Source: Endozoicomonas sp965198415
GTDB lineage: Bacteria; Pseudomonadota; Gammaproteobacteria; Pseudomonadales; Endozoicomonadaceae
DNA length: 64,000 nt
NCBI GenBank assembly: GCA_965198415.1
Contig: CBDAPN010000032.1
Span: forward strand, 806,001-870,000
Direction: 5' to 3'
Shown: in pieces, positions 8,421 through 18,360 of the stretch
Numbering within the stretch: the first letter of the stretch is position 1
How the letters are laid out: the number at the start of each line of letters is the position of its first letter
Made by a program: the position numbers and the translations under genes
The notes under the pieces: generated by a model
Told to the model about the DNA's origin: nothing
The model's input: the letters and a program-made list of their open reading frames with translations, nothing else
Databases searched by the model: none

Positions 8421-11400
8421 ATGAGAATTTCTTTACGCCTAAAACAGTGCCTTATTGCACTGGCCACCGTCTTTTATTGCTTTGCCGCTGTTTTCTCCTG
8501 GGCGGATGATACGGATATTTATCTCCACAACCCCAATCTGGACAGTAGTATTAAACCCAATGTTTTGTTTATTCTGGATAACTCCGGCTCCATGCGCTGG
8601 GATCTTGACGGTAATAAAAAAAGCTCCAAACCTTCCCGTATGAAAATTATGCAGGATGCCTTTCAGGACATTATGGCAAATTCTTCAGGCCTGAACGTGG
8701 GACTGATGAAGCTCTGGGCCAGAGGCGAGGAAAGTAGCAAGTTGACGTTTCCGATTACCAATATTGATCAAACGATGGGGAAGTCACCAATCATTCTTGA
8801 TGGCAATCCAGAGATTGCTAACAGTTCTGACGATGGCTATGAGAGTTCTGATGGTACTGTGTCACTATTGAGCGAATCAATTCCGTTAGGGGGTAACAAC
8901 AGTGGTACTGGTAGTGGTTCAAGTTCCGGCGTTCGATCATTTAAAATTACTCAATTTAAAGATAACGCTGAAGGACATCCAGACTGGTACTACTTTGTTG
9001 GAAACGATTCTGCCGCCAACGAGATGATATTTGATAATACAGCAAGAAATAGGCGGAATACGCTGTATTTCAGAAACCTAGATATCCCAAAAAATGCGAC
9101 AATAGTCAGTGCGAAAGTGCGCTTTAGAGCATTCAAAGACAGTACCGAAGCTGCCAATATCGATATCCATGCGGAGGTTGCAAAAGATCCGGAAGACCTG
9201 ATGATACCACGCGGTGACCGCATCGCATCAGGCCCACCCTTTGATGATCGAATAAAAACTGATGAGAGAGTAAACTGGAAACCTTCTAACTGGCAAGCAA
9301 ATGAATACTATGAAACTCCGGATTTAGCCGACTTAATTCAGTCCCTTCTTGGCGATAAACGACTCAACCTGAAAGAAGGCGAATCACTCGACAAACTGGT
9401 CCTGTTTTTTAAGTCAAAGCGTTGGTCGCCACATCTCTGCCCACCGAATAAGCGCTGAAGGTGCAAACAGTGAGAATGCAGCGGTTCTGTTGCTCAAATA
9501 CTCGACCCCAGACGCTACCGACAGCTACCGCAGTGGCCTCAGATTCCAAACCGTTGGTGTTCCCCAAGGTGCCACGATTACCTCGGCTACGCTGGATTTT
9601 ACCGCCAGTGCCAGTAATGACTCTGAGACTAAGCTGGAAATCCGGGTCGGTCGACCGGGCAGCACTCATAACGACCCACTGACTGCAACTAAATCTAATC
9701 TTTCCAGCAGATCCACCCTTGATTCTGTGCTTACATGGTCTCCCGATCCCTGGGTGCAAGGCAGCGAAGAAAGCCCCAACGTTTACTCAGTTGATGTAAA
9801 AACTCTGGTCCAAAACCTGGTTAATGACAGCAGTTGGTGTGGTAACGACCCGGCAACTTTTCATATTAAGCCATATTCGGGCAATAAGGGTATTCGCTAT
9901 GCCTACAGCGTCGACGGCAGTAGTGCCTTAAAACCAAAGCTCAATATTGAATACACTGGCGGGGAAGGTGGCTGCCAGAATGAGATACTTAATACTCGCA
10001 TTAACGCCTTTACTAATGATGCCTACGAAAACAATCCGGGCAAAATAAGGCAAAAACGTGATTATTTGCGCATCAGGAAAGACTCTAACACCAACATAAC
10101 TGGCTTGCACTACCCGAAAATTCCTATTAAAAAAGGGGCTACAATTCTGGAAGCACGTTTGGAGCTAACCTCTGAAAGGGAGGATAAGCTACATACCAAC
10201 TTGAGGATTCAAGCACATAATATTGGCAACTCCCCCGCCATCACCCCCGAACGTCGCAACTTATCGGATAGACCTAAAACCAGCTTTGTGGACTGGACAC
10301 TTTCTGACTGGGAAGAAAATCAAACATACCGCTCACCTGATATAAAAAGTGTTATCCAAGAATTGGTCAACCGTGACGACTGGCAGGCTGGCAACAACCT
10401 CACCCTGCTATTATCCGCAACACAAGGTTATCGTAAGGTTATAAGCTATGATGAAAACCCGACACTCTCACCCCGGCTGTTTATTCAAGTCGCCGACGGT
10501 GGAATAGACGCTGATAGCACTTACAAGGTGAAAGACCACCTTATTGGTCTGGTCAAAAAAATACGCCCTGGTGGTGGAACGCCCATCACACCAGTTTATC
10601 TTGAGGCAGCGAACTACTTTAAAAATGGTGATGGCGTAACCAAACCAAGCCCTATTCAGTACTCCTGTCAGCCGAATCATATTGTGCTGCTGACGGATGG
10701 CTCGGCAAACAGAAATAACTTTACAACCAAGGATGCTATCGCTCGCCTGACTGAGAACAGAAATTGCAGCTCAGATGCTTATGAGGATGGTGAGCAATGC
10801 TCCAGAACACTCGCCAAGTGGCTTAATGAAACAGACTTAAACTCAGATATGGGCTCCAAGCAAAACATCATCACTCACACCATTGCGTTTGCCCAAAAAG
10901 ATAATGCCACCGTTCAGAACTTTATGAGCGATTTAGCTAACAAGGGTGGCGGCAAGTTTTATGCCGCACACGATGCTGCCAAACTCACCTCAGCCTTTAA
11001 TGAAATCCTTACCGATATTATTGAAGATGAGTCCAGCTTTGTTAGTCCGGGTGTGACTGCTAACCAGTTCAACAATTCACGACATTTGTCGCAGATTTAT
11101 TACTCAGTCTTCAAACCATCAAAAAACGACCGCTGGCAAGGCAACCTGAAGCGCTATCAGCTGATCAGCAACCCGAACATTCCAAACTCACCGGCCAACC
11201 TCTACGATGCCAGCTCCACCCCAAAACTGGCGGTGGACCCTGCAACCGGCTTTTTTAAGGAGGACGCCTTTAGCTTCTGGAGCAAGTCCGTGGATGGCCG
11301 CAGGGTAGATACTGGCGGTGCCGGTGCAAAACTGCCAGCAGCGGCAGACCGCAAGCTCTTTACCTACCTCGGTAGCAACCCTGCTGGCACTGCGGTAACT

Positions 11401-13248
11401 CTTAACTCGACCAATCATCTGCTTTCATCCACTAACTCACAAATTACCCTTGACCATTTGGGTCTTGCTGAAACCGAGAGCACACGCAAAACAGTGTTGC
11501 TGGACTGGGCTCGTAACCCCACGAGCTGGTACGGCGACGCATTGCATTCCGTACCGGCTCTGGTGACCTATGGCTGCAGCGTTGAAAAAAAATATTGCCC
11601 CGAAGAAAACCAGAAGTTAAGCATCTTTTTTGGCACCAATACCGGTTTTCTGCACGGTGTGGACGCTGCCACAGGCGCAGAGCAATTTGGCTTTATGCCC
11701 AAAGAGTTGCTCCCCAACCTGAACAAACTGGAAGCCAACGCCATCACCAATCGGTCCGACAGCCTCAAACCCTACGGAATTGACGGCTCGCCCACACTTT
11801 GGGTAAACGATGTGAACAACAATGGCGTGATCTACGGCGGTGAGGATACTCTGGATTATGACAGTGACGGTAAAACCAGTGATTTTCTTGAGTCCGAAGA
11901 AGTCAACACCGGCGAGTTTGTCTACGCCTATGTGGGAATGCGCAGAGGAGGCAGAAGTTATTACGCCCTTGATGTGACGGCGCCAGCAGCACCCAAACTG
12001 CTCTGGTTTATTAACAACGAGACGGCCGGGTTCGCACGGCTTGGGCAAACTTGGTCTAAGCCGGTGAAAACTAAAATCAAAGTAGGTGGTACTGATGGCA
12101 GTGTCGTTAAAGATGTGCTGATTTTCAGCGGTGGTTACGACCCCGCACAAGACGGTGCAACCATGCACCAAAGTGACAGCATGGGCAATGCGATTTACAT
12201 TGTGGACGCACGCACCGGTGCGCTGATCTGGTCTGCTGGCAATGAAACCGATACCACCGCAAAACTGAAACTGAAAAAAATGGATTACAGCATCCCGGGT
12301 GGTGTTCGGGTTATTGATCTGCAAGGCGATGGTATTGCCGATCAAATACTGTTTGCCGACGTTGGCGGGCAAGTTTGGCGTTTATACATCAACAACTGTA
12401 CCGCTGATAATTCCGACACCTGCGCCGTCAGCAGTATGTCCTCTATAGATAACCTGATATGGCCCACAGACAGTGATGGCGATGGTGCCTGGACAGCTGA
12501 TGAAGGCGTTTTCGCCAACCTTGGCCCTTACGGAACACAAATGGATGACGGCACCGTACAAAAAACCCACTCCCGGCGTTTTTATGTTGAACCTGATGTT
12601 TCTCTGTTCAGACTGAATGGCACAATCCACTTTGCGGTTGCCATCGGCAGTGGCAACCGCCCTGACCCACTGGGCAGGGTTAACCAATATGTGCAAGACC
12701 GAGCCTACGTAATGGCCGCAACGTCCTATTCAAACCCGAAAGTGACTGCCAGCAACGTTTCGAAAAAAGCAGTGCCATCCCATCAACTGATCAAACACGA
12801 CAGCGCCAATACCCAGCTGGCGGATATTACCAATAAATACAACGCCACTGCACACGATAACTTTGGTGCTTCATTGGCTGCTGATCGCAAAGGCTGGTAC
12901 ATAAGTATGAACCCAAAGGAAAAGGTTATGACTGAGTCTCTCAATTTTGAAGGCACTCTTTACTTCAATACCTACCTGCCTTCAGTTACCAGCTCTACCA
13001 GTTGCAACCCTGTGGCCGGTACGGCAAGGGCCTATGCCGTAAACCTACTGACTGGTCAACCCGTTAGAGAAGAAGACGGCAAGCTCGTCCGTTTTATAAC
13101 TCTTGCCAACAAAGGCCTGCCACCATCAACCGTCATCCTGTTCCCGGAAGGTAGTAAAGACAGCGTAGCTATTTCCGTGGGTGCCGAGATCTTCAATGAG
13201 GACATAGGTAAGGACAAACAGACGACCTATTGGCGGCAGATTCGTTAA
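8421..13248 (+). CDS. pilY1: PilY1-type tip protein with inserted triple module; frameshifted
   Basis: Two frames together encode about 1608 residues, joined if one base is removed near 9405-9420. Residues 1-28 are a signal peptide. VLFILDNSGSM (DNSGS at 53-57) is the first half of a von Willebrand A domain with a MIDAS site. The matching second half, GGGTPITPVYLEAANYF and HIVLLTDGSAN, comes only after about 10580. Between them lie three tandem modules of about 150-185 residues with a recurring pattern: GATI.SA, then W.P..W, then a helix (LADLIQSLL, VKTLVQNLV, IKSVIQELV), ending in a hydrophobic strand. The C-terminal part (11040-13248) is the PilY1 beta-propeller, with Asp-rich loops near 11809 and DLQGDGIADQ near 12316, matching the known calcium site. 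If the shift is real, the stop at 9456-9458 truncates the protein inside the first module. Confidence 0.88.
9405..9420 (+). other. frameshift site in pilY1 at a T6 run
   Basis: The upstream frame reads into CPPNKR and a TGA at 9456-9458. The downstream frame is open from before this point and reads VGRHISAHRISAEG. Removing one T from the six at 9405-9410 gives a continuous reading LVLFLSQSVGRHISAHRIS, which fits the module end of the following repeats. A sequencing error, a true mutation, or slippage at the T-run are all possible. Confidence 0.75.
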
Positions 13249-13417
13249 CGCTATAGCACTAAAAATTACTCACTACCCCACGAAGGCGAGAATCCACCAC
13301 CACAGTGGATCTCTGCCTTCGCAGAGAGAATAACGCTAAAAACGTTTCGATAATTTCCCAAAGAGCACAGACACCTTCATGGCAATACATAAAAACAGCA
13401 AAATAGAGCAGTAACCA
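13249..13417. repeat. REP-like double hairpin between pilY1 and pilE
   Basis: A perfect stem TCTCTGC-CTTC-GCAGAGA lies at 13310-13327. The segment from 13281 (GAAGGCGAGAATCCAC) is nearly the inverse of GTGGATCTCTGCCTTC at 13305-13320, so a larger stem is also possible. The shape and the CCTTCG loop resemble REP-type palindromes. It may stabilise or attenuate the transcript between pilY1 and pilE. Confidence 0.5.
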
Positions 13418-13918
13418 ATGCACAAAAAACACGGCTTTACCCTGATTGAACTGATGATAGTGGTGGCGATTATAGGCATTATTGCCGCCATCGCGATTCC
13501 CAATTACACCCAATACGTTGAAAACGCCGCTATTGCTGATGCCAAAGCCTCACTGATGGGGCTGGCCACGGCAATGGAAAGGCACAGAGCACAAGCGAAC
13601 GCTTACACTGGTGCAATTGGCAGCGCATCAGCTCAGGAAACCTGTGCAATCTTCACCGACAAAGCCGATAAACGAGTTTTTACCGCCACTCAACGCGGTA
13701 ACCCAAACCTTTACTACACCCAAAGCCCGGAAAGCGGCACGGCATTTTTTAATTTGGAGATTTGCATTCCCGCTTCAAACAAAGACAACCCAAACCCACC
13801 CGGTTTTATCTTAATCGCCACCGCCACCGCCAATGCTCCTGGCATTACCCAGAACTCAACCATTACTTTGGCTGCCAACGGTGAAAAAGGCGGCACGCTA
13901 CTCACGGCCTGGAATTGA
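13418..13918 (+). CDS. pilE: type IV pilin PilE-like
   Basis: The 166-residue protein has leader MHKKHG and the classical mature N-terminus FTLIELMIVVAIIGIIAAIAIPNYTQYV with Glu5. Two cysteines (near residues 72 and 111) may bound the D-region. It ends with TLAANGEKGGTLLTAWN, the usual C-terminus of PilE-like pilins encoded after PilY1, where the end reads G..W. It closes the plus operon, 169 bp after pilY1. It could be a minor pilin rather than the major subunit, since P. aeruginosa-type PilE is minor. Confidence 0.9.
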   Translation: MHKKHGFTLIELMIVVAIIGIIAAIAIPNYTQYVENAAIADAKASLMGLATAMERHRAQANAYTGAIGSASAQETCAIFTDKADKRVFTATQRGNPNLYYTQSPESGTAFFNLEICIPASNKDNPNPPGFILIATATANAPGITQNSTITLAANGEKGGTLLTAWN

Positions 13919-14204
13919 TTAACTCCCACAACCGGCCGGTGGCTACAAGCCCGCGGCGCCCATTAGCCATAAGTAGTTAAAAACTGCTGCCCAAGTAATG
14001 CCGCTAAGTTAAGGGTGCGTCGCAGCCATGATACGGCCTTCGGGCACAAGCGTGTTACTGCCGCCCTCTCATAATCTCGAACAGCGGCTTGGGGTTACCA
14101 CTTGGGCGTTTTTATCTGCCCCAAAGCCTGATCGTCACCATATAAAAACAAAAATCGTACACGAAGAGGCAACGGAGCTGCTTCTCATGTATTGGTTCAC
14201 CGTC

Positions 14205-14232
14205 TTGACAGCGGAACCCGCCGAACTATATT
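14205..14232 (+). promoter_or_regulatory. sigma-70 promoter for the cupin-like gene
   Basis: TTGACA at 14205-14210 and TATATT at 14227-14232 are separated by 16 bp. Transcription would start near 14239, about 40 bp before the ATG at 14280. The rest of the 361-bp gap (13919-14279) shows only a 10-bp palindrome ACCGGCCGGT at 13931-13940. Confidence 0.65.
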
Positions 14233-14279
14233 TCCCAACACTTGCTGAGACATTATCAATTGATCTACTTGATGGAATT

Positions 14280-14696
14280 ATGAATAAAAAATCGCTCCAA
14301 GCCACCGCACTGTCTTTCATTTGGGCTTGCTCATTTTCTTGGGGAGCAGAGCAAAAAAACGACTGGTCACACCCGCAATCGTTAGATGCTGTTAACGCTG
14401 CACCCGATTCACACATAATTTTATTTGAAAATGAGGAGGTGCGTGTCCTTCGGGTGGTTATTGAGCCAGGCGTAAAAGAGCCCGTTCACACTCATCAGTC
14501 TCCAAGCGTCATGATTGTTGACCAGCCCGCTCAGATTAACTACTACGGTGAGAATGAGACGCTTATTTTCACCACCAAACCCACAGACGGTAAAAATCAC
14601 CAACACCCGCAATGGCTTGACCCTGAAGGTTTGCACAGTGTTGAAAACATTGATGATAAAACTTACAAAGCATATCGTATCGAAATAAAGAAATAA
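14280..14696 (+). CDS. secreted cupin-like protein
   Basis: The 138-residue protein starts with a signal peptide (MNKKSLQATALSFIWACSFSWGAE). The body has EEVRVLRVVIEPGVKEPVHTHQ, a cupin-like strand with the HTH metal-binding pattern, and ends with a second His-containing segment. It resembles small periplasmic cupins of unknown substrate. An upstream extension to 14028 is possible in frame, but the promoter at 14205-14232 and the signal peptide support the ATG at 14280. It stands alone between pilE and the CWC gene. Confidence 0.65.
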   Translation: MNKKSLQATALSFIWACSFSWGAEQKNDWSHPQSLDAVNAAPDSHIILFENEEVRVLRVVIEPGVKEPVHTHQSPSVMIVDQPAQINYYGENETLIFTTKPTDGKNHQHPQWLDPEGLHSVENIDDKTYKAYRIEIKK

Positions 14697-14941
14697 CAAG
14701 CACAGGAACCAGCATCAGGCCTTTCAACAACAACTGCCGCTCATTAAGCCGGAGGGCAAACCTTTTTTTGGTGCTGTCCTTTTTTCACCCTACACCTAAA
14801 AGTCGACCGTTGTATAAAACCTGACACCGGCTTTTCTGCGTTATATTTCAGTTTAGTGCTTACTCCTGCGAGGCTTAATGCCTATCCTGCCTAATGGCAA
14901 TATAATGGTGGCAACCAACCCTTATAAGTTTGCACGAGAAA

Positions 14942-15148
14942 ATGAAAACAGAAGCAAGTTATTGCCCTGAATGCGGGCAATTGAATCAATGCGCTATTTC
15001 AAGCGATAAAGAAAAGTGCTGGTGCATGGACAAATTACACGACGTTTTGTTACCACTACCCAAAAAGAGTGCTGCTGTCTGCTATTGCCCCGCCTGCCTG
15101 CAAAAAATGAAAACAAAGAAGAAAAATAACCAACAACAGGCATTGTGA
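14942..15148 (+). CDS. cysteine-rich CWC family protein
   Basis: The 68-residue protein has CPECGQLNQCAI, then CWCM and CYCPACL: seven or more cysteines in CxxC-like pairs, including the name-giving CWC. This fits the small Cys-rich CWC family, which is probably zinc-binding and of unknown function. I chose the ATG at 14942; a TTG at 14930 would add four residues. It lies 78 bp before the enoyl-CoA hydratase gene, and the two may be co-transcribed. Confidence 0.75.
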   Translation: MKTEASYCPECGQLNQCAISSDKEKCWCMDKLHDVLLPLPKKSAAVCYCPACLQKMKTKKKNNQQQAL

Positions 15149-15226
15149 ACTTTTTGCTGCCAATTAGCACCAATCGTATTAAAGTATGGGTCACAACAAT
15201 ATGCCGCGTTTCAGGGAGTAAGCACC

Positions 15227-15976
15227 TTGCACAACCAACACATTTTGTTAAAACAACATAATGAAGTTTTAACGATCCGCTTTAACCGCCCCGATAAAAA
15301 AAATGCCCTGACTTCCAGCATGTACGCTTCCATCCGAGAAGCCTTAATCGCCGCCGATAACGATGACGCAATCAAAGTAATCCTCTTTGCCGCTCAGCCC
15401 GACGTATTCACCGCCGGCAACGATTTGAAAGATTTTCTGGCTCAAGACAATACCAAAGAGCCAGAAGCGATGAAGGTTCTGCGCCAGCTGGCCATACAAA
15501 AAAAGCCCATTGTGGCGGCGGCCAGCGGCATTGCAGTGGGTATTGGTGTGACCTTGTTACTGCATTGCGACTTGGTCTACCTCGGTGAAGACACCCGCCT
15601 ACGCCTTCCTTTTGTTAATCTGGCCGTGGTGCCAGAGGCCGCTTCAAGTTTGATGTTGCCTGACATTATGGGGCGTCAGCGGGCGTCAGAACTGTTAATG
15701 CTGGGGGATTTCTTCACGGCAAAAAAAGCACATGAGTACGGCATCGCCAACGATATCATTGCCAACGATGCAGTTTTTGACTTCGCTTTCGACAAAGCCA
15801 GAGAATTAGCTGCCAAACCCCGCGAAGCCCTTCTGCTCACCAAACAGCTGATTACTCAAACACGACAACAAGCCGTTCAAAATCGTATTGATGAAGAGGG
15901 TGTAATTTTCGGTGAGCGGATAATTTCACAGGAAGCCCGCCAAGTGATGGGTGCTTTTTTTGCCGGTAAGCCTTAA
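15227..15976 (+). CDS. enoyl-CoA hydratase/isomerase family protein
   Basis: The 249-residue protein shows the crotonase fold: LTIRFNRPDKKNALTSSMY at the start, then DVFTAGNDLKDFL and an oxyanion-hole region AASGIAVGIGVTLLLHCDLVYLGEDTRLRLPFVNLAVVPEAAS. The start is a TTG at 15227, supported by AGGGAG eight bases upstream, with no ATG in a suitable place. It probably acts on acyl-CoA in beta-oxidation or a related pathway. The position of the usual catalytic Glu pair is only partly matched (VPEAAS), so hydratase and isomerase activity cannot be told apart. It is convergent with ispB. Confidence 0.88.
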   Translation: MHNQHILLKQHNEVLTIRFNRPDKKNALTSSMYASIREALIAADNDDAIKVILFAAQPDVFTAGNDLKDFLAQDNTKEPEAMKVLRQLAIQKKPIVAAASGIAVGIGVTLLLHCDLVYLGEDTRLRLPFVNLAVVPEAASSLMLPDIMGRQRASELLMLGDFFTAKKAHEYGIANDIIANDAVFDFAFDKARELAAKPREALLLTKQLITQTRQQAVQNRIDEEGVIFGERIISQEARQVMGAFFAGKP

Positions 15977-15982
15977 TTCCAC

Positions 15983-15998
15983 AACCCTGTGCAGGGTT
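15983..15998. terminator. hairpin after enoyl-CoA hydratase
   Basis: AACCCTG and CAGGGTT form a perfect 7-bp inverted repeat with a 2-base centre, 6 bp after the stop of the upstream gene. No T-tract follows, so termination is a weak inference. Confidence 0.35.
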
Positions 15999-16004
15999 CA
16001 GCCC

Positions 16005-16042
16005 GAGAATAAGCGACTATTGTCGCCACCTCGGACAGCCTC
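16005..16042. repeat. dispersed palindromic element, copy A
   Basis: It runs from GAGAATAAGC through GCGAC-TATT-GTCGC (stem at 16013-16026) to CGGACAGCCTCC, directly abutting the ispB stop codon. The two ends and the internal stem resemble the element at 41082-41135. It probably serves as a small REP-like repeat or a transcript end. Confidence 0.4.
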
Positions 16043-17020
16043 CTAAAAACTGCGATCGACAGCAAAATCGGCAAGGTCAGCCAAGGCATTGCGGTATTCG
16101 CTGGGGGGCAAAAGGTCAAGGCAGCGTTTTGCCATGAGCGCATACTCCTTTGCCTTTGCAGCTGTGTACTGCAGTGCGCCGCTGTTACGCACGGTCTCAA
16201 TCACGGCATCAATATTACCCCGGCCGCCTTGCTCAATCACCTCACGAATCAGACCCTTCTGGTCGTGGGTGCCGTTTTTAAGCGTGTAAATGAGCGGCAG
16301 TGTCGGCTTACCCTCGGCCAAGTCATCCCCTAGGTTTTTACCCATGGTTTTGGCGTCGCCGTCGTAATCAAGAAGGTCGTCAATCAGCTGAAAAGCAGTA
16401 CCCAGATAATTGCCATAATCGGCCATTTTCTGCTCCAGCTCCGGGCTGGCTTTGCTGAGCACCGCAGCGGTTTGACTGGAGGCCTGAAACAGCATAGCGG
16501 TTTTACAGCGGATGACTTCCATGTAGCTCGCTTCAGTGGCGTTTGCATTGTGGATGTTCATCAGCTGCATAACCTCGCCCTCGGCGATGACATTGGTAGC
16601 GTTGGCCAGAATATTCAGCAGCTTGAAATTTTCCAGCCCCACCATCATCTGAAAGGCACGGGAATACAGAAAGTCGCCCACCAGAACACTCGGCGCATTG
16701 CCCCACAGGGCATTGGCGGTATCTTTGCCACGGCGCAGGTCGGACTGATCGACAACATCGTCATGCAGCAATGTGGCGGTGTGCAAAAACTCAATGATGG
16801 TTGCCAATGGGATGTGGTTAAAGTCATTGTAACCGCAAGCCCGGGCAGTGAGCAGCACCAACAAAGGGCGCAGCCGTTTACCACCGGACTTGATAATGTA
16901 TTCACCAATTTTACTGACCAGCGCAACATCTGAGTGCAACTGCTCATGGATACACTGATTCACCCTGATGAAGTCGTCGTGAACTACGGTCTGAAAAGAT
17001 GCTTGTTGTTTATCCGGCAT
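16043..17020 (-). CDS. ispB: octaprenyl diphosphate synthase
   Basis: The protein, about 325 residues from the ATG at 17020, is a trans-prenyltransferase making the side chain of ubiquinone or menaquinone. The first Asp-rich motif is LLHDDVVDQSDLRRG and the second is LIDDLLDYDGD; GGKRLRPLL binds the allylic substrate. The frame continues upstream to a TTG at 17077, but that TTGACA is the likely -35 box, so the longer start is rejected. It is divergent from rplU-rpmA, a conserved arrangement in this class of bacteria. Confidence 0.95.
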   Translation of the reverse strand: MPDKQQASFQTVVHDDFIRVNQCIHEQLHSDVALVSKIGEYIIKSGGKRLRPLLVLLTARACGYNDFNHIPLATIIEFLHTATLLHDDVVDQSDLRRGKDTANALWGNAPSVLVGDFLYSRAFQMMVGLENFKLLNILANATNVIAEGEVMQLMNIHNANATEASYMEVIRCKTAMLFQASSQTAAVLSKASPELEQKMADYGNYLGTAFQLIDDLLDYDGDAKTMGKNLGDDLAEGKPTLPLIYTLKNGTHDQKGLIREVIEQGGRGNIDAVIETVRNSGALQYTAAKAKEYALMAKRCLDLLPPSEYRNALADLADFAVDRSF

Positions 17021-17048
17021 GTGGCTGCTTTGGTGGGCAAAATTGGGC

Positions 17049-17077
17049 ATCGTATTTAGTGCTATCGCAACTGTCAA
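17049..17077 (-). promoter_or_regulatory. ispB promoter
   Basis: On the minus strand TTGACA (17077-17072) and TACGAT (17054-17049) are 17 bp apart. Transcription would start near 17042, about 20 bases before the chosen ATG at 17020. Confidence 0.6.
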
Positions 17078-17223
17078 TAGTCCTTCTGGCAGATGGCACT
17101 ATTACCTAACCCTGCGGGGCTACTTTTGGCCAAAAAAGGATCGACAAACAATCAGTGGCCAGCTTTGCACAACCGTTTTTGGTTAACGCAAGAGAAAGCG
17201 CAGGATAAAATGCCAGCAAGAGC

Positions 17224-17252
17224 TTGCCAGAGGGGCTTTACTTCCTTAAAAT
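17224..17252 (+). promoter_or_regulatory. rplU-rpmA promoter
   Basis: TTGCCA (17224-17229) and TAAAAT (17247-17252) are 17 bp apart. This leaves a leader of about 210 bases before rplU (17470), long enough for autogenous control. I could not derive a specific fold. Confidence 0.6.
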
Positions 17253-17469
17253 TTGCGCCCCTATCTGAAAATCCGGTGCGGTGTGCCGTTTTGTCATGAA
17301 TGCCGGTTCGCTTTACTGTCTGTAAGACGTTGCCGAATCAGCTCATGAGGTGCCGCCCATCCCAGTGCTCTGCACAGGGTAACCGGAATTGGTTTTTGGA
17401 TAGCAACAAATTCCACCCTCTGGTGGATGCCTTTGACAAAGAGGCTCACAGGATTTTCGGAGATTATCT

Positions 17470-17781
17470 ATGTACGCAGTTATTAAAACTGGTGGCAAGC
17501 AATACCGCGTAACCGAGGGTGAAACCCTCAAAGTTGAGAAGCTCAACGTTGCCGCTGGTGAAAGCCTGGCTATCAACGACGTTCTGCTGATTGCTAACGG
17601 CGAAGAATTAAAAGTTGGTGCGCCTTTGCTTGAAGGTGCCAAGGTTACCGCTGAAGTGGTCAGCCACGGCCGCGGCCCTAAAATCAAAATCATCAAATTC
17701 AAGCGCCGTAAGCATCACCGCAAGCAGATGGGCCATCGTCAGTGGTTCACTGAGCTGAAAATCACCGGTATTGCCGGTTAA
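17470..17781 (+). CDS. rplU: 50S ribosomal protein L21
   Basis: The 103-residue protein, starting MYAVIKTGGKQYRV, has the L21 pattern throughout, including GRGPKIKIIKFKRRKHHRKQ and the GHRQ.FTELKI.GI end. GGAGA lies 7 bases before the ATG. It is the first gene of the classical rplU-rpmA-obgE cluster. Confidence 0.98.
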   Translation: MYAVIKTGGKQYRVTEGETLKVEKLNVAAGESLAINDVLLIANGEELKVGAPLLEGAKVTAEVVSHGRGPKIKIIKFKRRKHHRKQMGHRQWFTELKITGIAG

Positions 17782-17872
17782 TAATTGCTAATGGGTCCCA
17801 GACCCATTGATGGCTTCCAGGGACAGCCCCGCTGAACTGCCGGTAACTGTCCCCTGATAAAAGGAGAGCAAG

Positions 17873-18130
17873 ATGGCTCACAAAAAAGCTGGCGGTAGTA
17901 CCCGCAACGGTCGCGATTCCGAAAGTAAACGCCTTGGTGTCAAAATCTTTGGTGGTCAGGCCATTCAGGCTGGTGCCATTATCGTTCGTCAGCGTGGTAC
18001 CAGGTTCCACGCAGGCTCTAACGTAGGCATCGGCAAGGATCACACCCTGTTCGCCAAGGCCGACGGCAAAGTCGTTTTTGAAGTGAAAGGTCCTAAAAAG
18101 CGTAAATATGTTCGCGTAGAAGCTGCATAA
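17873..18130 (+). CDS. rpmA: 50S ribosomal protein L27
   Basis: The 85-residue protein begins MAHKKAGGSTRNGRDSESKR and contains GTRFHAGSNVGIGKDHTLFA, diagnostic for L27, which sits near the peptidyl-transferase centre. AGGAG lies before the ATG. It follows rplU by 91 bp and is followed by a terminator. Confidence 0.98.
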   Translation: MAHKKAGGSTRNGRDSESKRLGVKIFGGQAIQAGAIIVRQRGTRFHAGSNVGIGKDHTLFAKADGKVVFEVKGPKKRKYVRVEAA

Positions 18131-18140
18131 TGGCGCTGAA

Positions 18141-18159
18141 GTTGTCAGTATCTGACAAC
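18141..18159. repeat. perfect hairpin after rpmA
   Basis: GTTGTCAG-TAT-CTGACAAC is a perfect 8-bp stem with a 3-base loop, 10 bp after rpmA and just before the main terminator. It may act with that terminator. Confidence 0.5.
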
Positions 18160-18167
18160 TCTTTCGA

Positions 18168-18193
18168 AAGCCCCGCGATTTGCGGGGCTTTTC
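18168..18193 (+). terminator. rho-independent terminator of rplU-rpmA
   Basis: AAGCCCCGC-GATTT-GCGGGGCTT followed by TTC is a strong GC stem with a short T-run. It separates the two ribosomal genes from obgE, which would need read-through or its own promoter in 18194-18360. Confidence 0.85.
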
Positions 18194-18360
18194 TGTATCC
18201 AGAAGGCTGTCCGAAAATGGTAAAGTTGCCCAAGCGGGCGCTGTGCTCGAACAACCTCCCAGACAATGCCTCCAGATGGGTTTTACCTTCGTGCAGAATT
18301 TATCTGCAGGCATTGGCAGAGGGCTGATATGACTGCAATGATCGTTGCAGGAGATAAGAG

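Noticed and set aside
17020..17077. Longer ispB start at TTG 17077
   Set aside because: The TTGACA is the -35 box of the ispB promoter and no SD precedes it.
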